From assembly GCA_964596345.1 (NCBI GenBank), contig CAZQSZ010000007.1, positions 305,029 to 369,028 on the forward strand: 64,000 nt of DNA, read 5' to 3'. The translations under genes were made by a program, and so were the position numbers. The notes beneath the pieces were generated by a model. That model did no database searches and was not told the DNA's origin. It saw only the letters and a program-made list of their open reading frames with translations. This DNA is from CADEDV01 sp964596345. GTDB taxonomy: Bacteria; Bacteroidota; Bacteroidia; Chitinophagales; Chitinophagaceae. Shown piece after piece: positions 58,884 to 64,000 of the stretch (positions are counted from its first letter, which is position 1; each line of letters begins with the position of its first letter).

Positions 58884-60977
58884 ATGAGTAAAACCGTACT
58901 ACTCCTGTTTATTCTTTTGCCCTTTTCTCTTTTTTCCCAATCAGGTAAGGATGGCGCCGAAACTGTGACTACAGCCGTTGTTATTTTTAACCGCTACACC
59001 ACGCTGGCAGCCAGTGCCAGTACCGGTAATACCAGTGTTACGGTTTCGAATATTGCCAATCTTTCTTCTGCTGCAATTGCCGGAGCTGCCAATAATCCTT
59101 ATGCCACGGCTTCTCTTGGCTATGGTGATCTCATCATGATCATCAAAATGCAGGGAGCAACAATTAATACCGGCAATACCTCCGGCTATGGTGCTGTTAC
59201 TGCCGCCAACAATACTGGTATTTACGAATTGAAAGTGGTGCGTGGGGTGGCCGGTAATGTGATCTCCTTTTGCGGTGGACTGGTCAATAACTATACAATC
59301 GGCGGCACACAAAGAGTGCAGGTCATCCGGATACCCCGGTTAAGTGCTTTAACAGTGAATGCTGCGGCATCCATTACCGCTTCCGCCTGGAGTGGTTCAT
59401 TTACCGGTGGCATTGTTGCCCTGGAAGTAACAGGTAATGCTGCTGTGAATGGAAGTATTACGGTTACAGGTCTTGGATTCAGGGGCGGCGTTGTTGATAA
59501 TAATACATCCGGTGCACCCGGCGGACCGACCAACTATGTGAATGCTGCTTCTACCGACGGTGCGGAAAAAGGAGAAAGTATTGCCGGTTTCCAGGGTGAT
59601 TATGACGGACTCAACGGACGTTATGATCGTGGTGCACCTGCCAACGGCGGCGGCGGCGGCAATGCACATAATGCCGGTGGTGGCGGCGGTGCCAATGGAA
59701 ATAATGGTAACGCCTGGACCGGCCAGGGCGTCATGATCGTCAATGGATCCAACCCGCTTGCTGCCTGGCAACAAGATCCTGGTTATACTGCAAATGGGAA
59801 TGCACTGACCAATTCATCTGGCGGCGGCAGAGGTGGTTATACCTATGGTTCCAGTAACCAGGTGGCTACAACCGTGGCTCCGGGTAATGCAGCATGGGGT
59901 GGCGATAACCGGCGGGAAGCAGGTGGACTTGGCGGCCGCCCCCTTGCTTATGCAAGTAATCTTTTATACTTAGGAGGTGGCGGCGGAGCCGGTGATGGCA
60001 ATAACACGGCTGCGCAAAACGGTGCCAATGGTGGCGGGATTATTTATCTGCATGTTACAGGTAATTTAAGTGGTACGGGTGCTGTTACAGCGAATGGTGC
60101 AGCAGCAGGCCCCACTATCGGCGGGCATAATGATGCACCGGGTGGCGGCGGCGGTGGTGGCGCTATCCGTTTGAATATACAAGGAACTATAACCGGTGTT
60201 ACTATTACAGCTAACGGCGGAGCAGGCGGCAACCAGTTAATTACTTCTGATGAAAGTGAAGGACCCGGTGGTGGTGGTGGCGGCGGCTATATACAAACAA
60301 CCGGTACACCTACCCTCTCCGTAGCCGGTGGTTCAAATGGCACCACCAGTTCAAATGCAGTAACAGAATTTACAGCAAATGGCGCTACAACGGGAGCAAG
60401 CGGCGGCACACTGACCGGCCAGGCTTTTGTGGCTGCACCAGCCCTCACCTGTTTTGCATTGCCGGTAACACTTGTCTCTTTTGATGCCCGGCTGAATACA
60501 CAACAACAGGGGCTTCTCAGTTGGGTGACAGAAAATGAAACGAACATAGAAAGTTATCATATCGAAGCAAGTACTGACGGGTTGCAATGGCAAACCATTC
60601 AAACACTGCCGGCAAATAATTTGCTGGACCGGCAGACGTATACTATTACTACAAGTGTTGTAAACAAAACAACCCATTTCCGGTTGAAGATCCTGAATAA
60701 CGATCAGTCATTTACTTACAGCAGCATTAAGCAATTGCTTGTACCTGTAAAAACGAATATCATTGTCCGTGCGGACCAGGTATTGCTGACCGGCATTGCA
60801 CCCGGTGCCAAAGCGGTGGTCCTGTTTTCCGGCAATGGCAGCAGGCTGTATGAACAACAATTGACCGGGCAGGCATCCATAACCATCAGCAATCCCTCCT
60901 TTGCTGCCGGTATGTACTACCTGAAAATTTATCATGTATCGGGCCGGGAAGAAGTAGTGAAATTCGTGAAGCCCTGA
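58884..60977 (+). CDS. Glycine-rich secreted protein with T9SS type A-like C-terminus
   Basis: A 697-residue exported protein (signal peptide ending LFSQ). Residues about 25-230 form a beta-rich region with Thr/Ser/Asn-rich strands. From about 230 to 540 there are blocks of poly-Gly with Asn (NGGGGGNAHNAGGGGGANGN; PGGGGGGGA; PGGGGGGGY), as in glycine-rich adhesins. The last 150 residues (LPVTLVSFDARLNTQQQGLLSWVTENETNIESYHIEAS... AGMYYLKIYHVSGREEVVKFVKP) match the region that precedes and includes type A sorting domains. It is likely secreted to the cell surface by the type IX system. Its partner or ligand is unknown. Confidence 0.85.
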   Translation: MSKTVLLLFILLPFSLFSQSGKDGAETVTTAVVIFNRYTTLAASASTGNTSVTVSNIANLSSAAIAGAANNPYATASLGYGDLIMIIKMQGATINTGNTSGYGAVTAANNTGIYELKVVRGVAGNVISFCGGLVNNYTIGGTQRVQVIRIPRLSALTVNAAASITASAWSGSFTGGIVALEVTGNAAVNGSITVTGLGFRGGVVDNNTSGAPGGPTNYVNAASTDGAEKGESIAGFQGDYDGLNGRYDRGAPANGGGGGNAHNAGGGGGANGNNGNAWTGQGVMIVNGSNPLAAWQQDPGYTANGNALTNSSGGGRGGYTYGSSNQVATTVAPGNAAWGGDNRREAGGLGGRPLAYASNLLYLGGGGGAGDGNNTAAQNGANGGGIIYLHVTGNLSGTGAVTANGAAAGPTIGGHNDAPGGGGGGGAIRLNIQGTITGVTITANGGAGGNQLITSDESEGPGGGGGGGYIQTTGTPTLSVAGGSNGTTSSNAVTEFTANGATTGASGGTLTGQAFVAAPALTCFALPVTLVSFDARLNTQQQGLLSWVTENETNIESYHIEASTDGLQWQTIQTLPANNLLDRQTYTITTSVVNKTTHFRLKILNNDQSFTYSSIKQLLVPVKTNIIVRADQVLLTGIAPGAKAVVLFSGNGSRLYEQQLTGQASITISNPSFAAGMYYLKIYHVSGREEVVKFVKP

Positions 60978-60999
60978 AACGGGTGATCGTATCTTATGG

Positions 61000-61030
61000 A
61001 AAGCAGCAGTGTTAATACTGCTGCTTTTTT
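61000..61030 (+). terminator. Terminator after the glycine-rich gene
   Basis: AAAGCAGCAGT (61000-61010) pairs with ACTGCTGCTTT (61017-61027), 6-nt loop, followed by T. Confidence 0.9.
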
Positions 61031-61049
61031 ATTGCAGCAGCGGAACCTG

Positions 61050-61406
61050 TTACACCGCTTGTCCAAACGTCAGTAAATTATTATCAGGGTCCAGCAATGA
61101 AAATTCTTTTTGCCCCCAGGGTTTCAGTTGCAAAGGACCTGACGGATGTATGCTTACTTGTTTGTCCAATAATGACTGGTACAGGTTCTCAATATCATCT
61201 GTCCGGATATACACCTGCCCGTAGTTTTCGTTGGGATCAAGCTCTTTGAACTCAAAAAAATGAAGCTCAATGGTATCTTTTTGCAGCATTAAATAACCAT
61301 CATAGTCAGCGTTTCCCGATTGCCGGAAACCTAACTGGTGGATATAATAATCCTTTGTTATGGCTTTGTTCCGCATGGGCAGTTTGGGATGGATGGTGGT
61401 AAGCAT
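61050..61406 (-). CDS. VOC-family protein (bleomycin-resistance-like)
   Basis: A 118-residue single VOC module: MRNKAITKDYYIHQLGFRQ, LQKDTIELHFFEFKELDPNENYGQVYIRTDDIENLY and the closing EFSLLDPDNNLLTFGQ. This is the layout of the bleomycin-binding and glyoxalase-like proteins; substrate unknown. It lies 21 bp after the acyltransferase gene on the same strand and is probably co-transcribed. Confidence 0.9.
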   Translation of the reverse strand: MLTTIHPKLPMRNKAITKDYYIHQLGFRQSGNADYDGYLMLQKDTIELHFFEFKELDPNENYGQVYIRTDDIENLYQSLLDKQVSIHPSGPLQLKPWGQKEFSLLDPDNNLLTFGQAV

Positions 61407-61427
61407 GATTTAAATTTTTTACAGTTC

Positions 61428-62561
61428 TTATTTTTTTGATTTCAAAAACCGTCCTGCCAGCCATTTCCTGATGGGTTCATCATACCATTTCAGGGCGGCA
61501 TAGGACAGTATGACTGTGCATACCAGCATGGCTGATCCTGCGAGCAAACCCTGTCCAAGCGGGATCTTATTTTCCGTTACCCAGGCATAGAAAACATAGG
61601 CAAAGGGGAAATGAATAATATAAACAGGATATGAAATATCGCCCAGGAAAGTACAAACCTTTTCTGTTAACCGGTGCCTGATCTCACCAATGGCACCTGC
61701 ATAAATGATCAGGGGAAACAGGAGTATCACTGTCAGTGAATCATAGAGCCCGTTGGCCCAAACGTTTTCATGTCCGCCTACTCTTGGAAAACTGAGTGCT
61801 GCAACCAGTAATAAGCTGCAGAGCAGGAATGTGTTTTTGCCGCTGCTGACTTTTACCGCCCTGCGCAGCAGCATGCCTGCCATATACGGAAACAACAACC
61901 GGGTAAAACCGATCCGTAATTGTTCGGGCTCCACCGACCAGCCGCCGATAATATCACCGCCGGGGCTGGTGACGGCCAGGTGAATCAATGCCAGTGCCGC
62001 AATGGCTACTAAAATAGAAAGAACTGTTTTGGATAGTTTCCGCAATACCAGTGCATGCAGGATATTGGCAATATATTCCAGGAACAGGGACCAGGCCGGC
62101 CCGTTGAGCGGATGCATTTCATTCCATCCCCGTATATCCATCGAGGGTGGAAGGGGAATTAAGGTGTACCCGACAAGTAATACCAATAGTAATTGCCATA
62201 CTTCCGTTCCTGCGATCTTAGGAAAATAAGCCGATTCACCAAAATAGAAGCAGAGGGCCCCGATCGTCATGCCCAGGATGATCATCGGGTGCAGCCGGAT
62301 CAGCCGGCGTTTAAAAAAACTCTTGACCGACATACTGCCCCAGCGGTCATCATAGGCATGGGCCATCACATAACCGGACAGCATAAAGAAAAAATCAACA
62401 GCGAGGTAGCCGTGGTTGATCATTTGGTTCACATGATCCCCGCCGGAATACACTTCCAGGATATGAAACAGGACCACCACGATGGCAGCCACTCCCCGCA
62501 GGGCATCCAGGATCAAAAAATGTTTCTTGGAATCGGAAAAAGCTGAACTGGGTTGCAGCAT
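61428..62561 (-). CDS. Acyltransferase 3 (OafA/NodX-like) membrane protein
   Basis: A 377-residue inner-membrane protein with about ten spans. The opening HFLILDALRGVAAIVVVLFHILEVYSGG holds the catalytic-site RG and His residues of the family, followed by VDFFFMLSGYVMAHAY and RLIRLHPMIILG. Members transfer acetyl or other acyl groups onto surface carbohydrates. No polysaccharide genes lie nearby. Typical length. Confidence 0.93.
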   Translation of the reverse strand: MLQPSSAFSDSKKHFLILDALRGVAAIVVVLFHILEVYSGGDHVNQMINHGYLAVDFFFMLSGYVMAHAYDDRWGSMSVKSFFKRRLIRLHPMIILGMTIGALCFYFGESAYFPKIAGTEVWQLLLVLLVGYTLIPLPPSMDIRGWNEMHPLNGPAWSLFLEYIANILHALVLRKLSKTVLSILVAIAALALIHLAVTSPGGDIIGGWSVEPEQLRIGFTRLLFPYMAGMLLRRAVKVSSGKNTFLLCSLLLVAALSFPRVGGHENVWANGLYDSLTVILLFPLIIYAGAIGEIRHRLTEKVCTFLGDISYPVYIIHFPFAYVFYAWVTENKIPLGQGLLAGSAMLVCTVILSYAALKWYDEPIRKWLAGRFLKSKK

Positions 62562-62670
62562 ACTGAAGTGAGTGTTTGGTTTTTATTATTGATGATGGAC
62601 TAATGTAAATCTATTTCAGGAGGAGGCAAATAAAAACCTTTTTTACAGCGTTCATGTTAGCAGCAGAGGC

Positions 62671-62979
62671 TTACAAACTTAGCCTGTTCCAATTATTGGC
62701 TCTTTCAAGAATTCGATTCGCTAATTCGTTTCCTTCCATTCCTACAAAATCATCCCAAGTAGATGTAGGGGCAAACCAAGAACAAATCTGACTGAAGTCA
62801 GGAACATTTTGATGTTTTAAATCGTATATCTCTTCTTTTAAAGTTTCGTAAAATTGTTCTGCAGAAATAAAAATTCCTGAATATCCTCCTTTTATTTCTG
62901 ATAGTATTTTCCCGGCTTGTTCTAAATCATTGAACAATTCATGCAATTCATATTTGTTCCATGTATCAATTTTATTCAT
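62671..62979 (-). CDS. Unknown 102-residue acidic protein
   Basis: A short acidic, helical protein (NKYELHELFNDLEQAGKILSEIKGGYSGIFISAEQFYETLKEEIYDLKHQNVPDFSQICSWFAPTSTWDDF). I do not recognise the family; size, acidity and a Trp-rich end are reminiscent of immunity-type or antitoxin-like proteins, but no toxin is adjacent. The DNA is more A+T-rich than the acyltransferase gene. It follows the 241-residue gene by 43 bp on the same strand. Confidence 0.55.
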   Translation of the reverse strand: MNKIDTWNKYELHELFNDLEQAGKILSEIKGGYSGIFISAEQFYETLKEEIYDLKHQNVPDFSQICSWFAPTSTWDDFVGMEGNELANRILERANNWNRLSL

Positions 62980-63022
62980 TTTATCTGCTTTTTACGCCGA
63001 GGTTGGTGCCTGCCTGCTGCAA

Positions 63023-63748
63023 TTAATCGTTCAGATACTTCGGCTCTTTCGATAAAAAGTAAAAGGTTTCAGTTACAATAGTTTTCTTTGTTTTTGTGAC
63101 TGTCTTTACGACTTTTTTGCCTACCAAATGATTTTCTGTCAAATAAAGTTTCCTGTCTTTAGTAACCCATTCTAACATTGACCACTTTTCTTCATTTGGG
63201 TGAAAAGTTAGTATGTCATTATTAAGTATCCATTTGCCTTCTTCTTTGAAATGCGCCATGCAGGAGTTGTCGAAAAAAGTGTAAGTCCCGTCTTGCTTTA
63301 GCTCAATGACGTTACTCCCAAAACCGTCACCCCGGTAATATCTTGCATAAATACCTGCTGGCGTTATCATACTGTCTTCTGGATCGTAGTTGATATTCTG
63401 AGGTATAAAGAAGTTGTTTTGTTTGGTAAATATGTTACCGCAGAGTATTAAAGGAATATTAGAAAACTGTTTGAATTTTTCTCTTGCTAAGTTTTTGTTT
63501 TTAAGTTTTGAAGTGTCGCAAAGAAATTGAATTGTTGTGTCGCCAATTTTGAATGTACCAGTTGAAGTTACCTCATCCTTTGAGAAAAGATTATTAGTGT
63601 GCAAGGCAAAGGTTTTGTTACTCTTTATTTTCAACTTCCATCTTTCACCTGGTTTGAGATAGTCATACACCCGAATAGTGTCCGCCTTCTGACTAAAGCA
63701 GATTTGAAAAGAGACTACTATCAATATGAATGTTATTAGAATTTTCAT
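63023..63748 (-). CDS. Secreted protein of unknown function, A+T-rich
   Basis: A 241-residue protein with a signal peptide (ILITFILIVVSFQICFSQ) and two beta-rich segments of similar look (GTFKIGDTTIQFLCD... LKQDGTYTFFDNSCMAHFKEEGKWILNNDILTFHP), reminiscent of tandem lipocalin-like sheets. The C-terminus is Lys/Thr-rich. Its A+T content and AT-biased codons differ from the rest of the window. No family is recognised. Confidence 0.6.
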   Translation of the reverse strand: MKILITFILIVVSFQICFSQKADTIRVYDYLKPGERWKLKIKSNKTFALHTNNLFSKDEVTSTGTFKIGDTTIQFLCDTSKLKNKNLAREKFKQFSNIPLILCGNIFTKQNNFFIPQNINYDPEDSMITPAGIYARYYRGDGFGSNVIELKQDGTYTFFDNSCMAHFKEEGKWILNNDILTFHPNEEKWSMLEWVTKDRKLYLTENHLVGKKVVKTVTKTKKTIVTETFYFLSKEPKYLND

Positions 63749-64000
63749 GCTCCAGTAATATAGCAGGCAACGTTCAAGGCTTTGTGCAGGTTGGGAAATA
63801 GCGTTCAGTCAGCCTGTAACCGAAGTTGATGATTGCAATATTGCTGATGTTTTATTCTTTTGCCCAATAGCGTTCTGTCGAGCTGGAGCTAAAGCTAAAT
63901 TGAAATACAAATGTTGAATTGCGTTACGTCTGCCCAACTTGCACAAAACCCCTTCCTATGTTTACATTTCAATAGTTTTAGGTAGCAGGAAGAAATCAAA
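63749..64000. repeat. Repeat-rich gene-free element at the right edge
   Basis: No credible open frame occurs here. TTTGTGCAGGTTGGG (63781-63795) is complementary to CCCAACTTGCACAAA (63933-63947) with one G-T mismatch. Between the arms a 14-bp word, AAT(A/T)GCGTT(C/A)nGTC, occurs three times at 63797-63810, 63866-63879 and 63917-63930. It could be a small non-autonomous element or a recombination site beside cassette-like genes; the window ends before its right border is clear. Confidence 0.5.

Noticed and set aside
59542..59774. Antisense and overlapping frames in the glycine-rich gene
   Set aside because: Gly codons (GGN) give long mirror frames of Ala/Pro/Thr; none resembles a protein family.
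63749..64000. Integron attC site
   Set aside because: No core RYYYAAC/GTTRRRY pair with the normal attC arrangement could be aligned and no integrase is in the window; kept only as an undefined repeat element.

Overview
The window reads as chromosomal DNA of a Bacteroidota bacterium, most likely of the Chitinophagaceae/Chitinophagales. The evidence is: type IX secretion cargo (a 1701-residue PKD protein with a type B sorting domain and a glycine-rich protein with a type A-like C-terminus) beside a PorP/SprF partner; PorT-like barrels, BT_3928, DUF1599, GYF_2 and DUF4349 families; almost no Shine-Dalgarno sites; and many TAnnTTTG (or TAnnTTCG) -7 boxes in front of genes. No rRNA, tRNA, CRISPR array, transposase or phage gene was seen. 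About 60 protein genes fill the window and the only gene-free stretch over 300 bp is 6560-7208.

Layout. 1-6.6 kb: the end of a proline-catabolic dehydrogenase, then pyrimidine and CoA genes (pyrR, pyrB, coaD, thioesterase, NUDIX, pyrE, a secreted HMA protein) and an LEA-type lipoprotein. 7.2-13.4 kb: the giant PKD adhesin and its PorP/SprF partner. 13.4-18 kb: a BlaR1-like M56 protease with a BlaI repressor and a palindromic operator, then the membrane pyrophosphatase hppA. 18-23.2 kb: a haem-c lipoprotein, a small lipoprotein, Nnr (NAD(P)HX repair) and a serine hydrolase lipoprotein. 23.3-29.2 kb: serA followed by a TPR-AAA+ ATPase and a TPR membrane protein, then type II NADH dehydrogenase overlapping a DUF2071 gene. 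29.2-36 kb: HEAT-like protein, Bax-inhibitor family protein, two paralogous secreted TPR proteins and gyrA. 36-43 kb: GYF_2 membrane protein, PorT-like barrel, saccharopine dehydrogenase-like protein, sirtuin, DUF4349, EVE and fasciclin proteins. 43-48 kb: LutA-like protein, ribH, TPR protein, pdhA, recF, DUF721, CBS protein. 48-55 kb: an orphan oligopeptide-type permease with BT_3928 and DUF1599, folP, a two-domain FKBP, a DHH phosphoesterase and ndk. 55-61 kb: a five-gene VOC/DUF1801/DinB operon divergent from a GlxA/AraC regulator, then the glycine-rich secreted protein. 61-64 kb: a VOC protein, an acyltransferase and two A+T-rich unknown genes ending at a repeat-rich intergenic element.

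Most genes are housekeeping or household Bacteroidota families. The less understood parts are the AAA+/TPR membrane cassette (24.5-27.1 kb), the haem-c lipoprotein (18.1-19.8 kb), the perfect 24-bp palindrome upstream of NDH-2, the internally duplicated PKD array, the possible 53-codon gene between the permease and CBS genes, and the repeat element at the right edge. I found no clear new defence or mobile system. All family calls are by eye from motifs; no searches were run.
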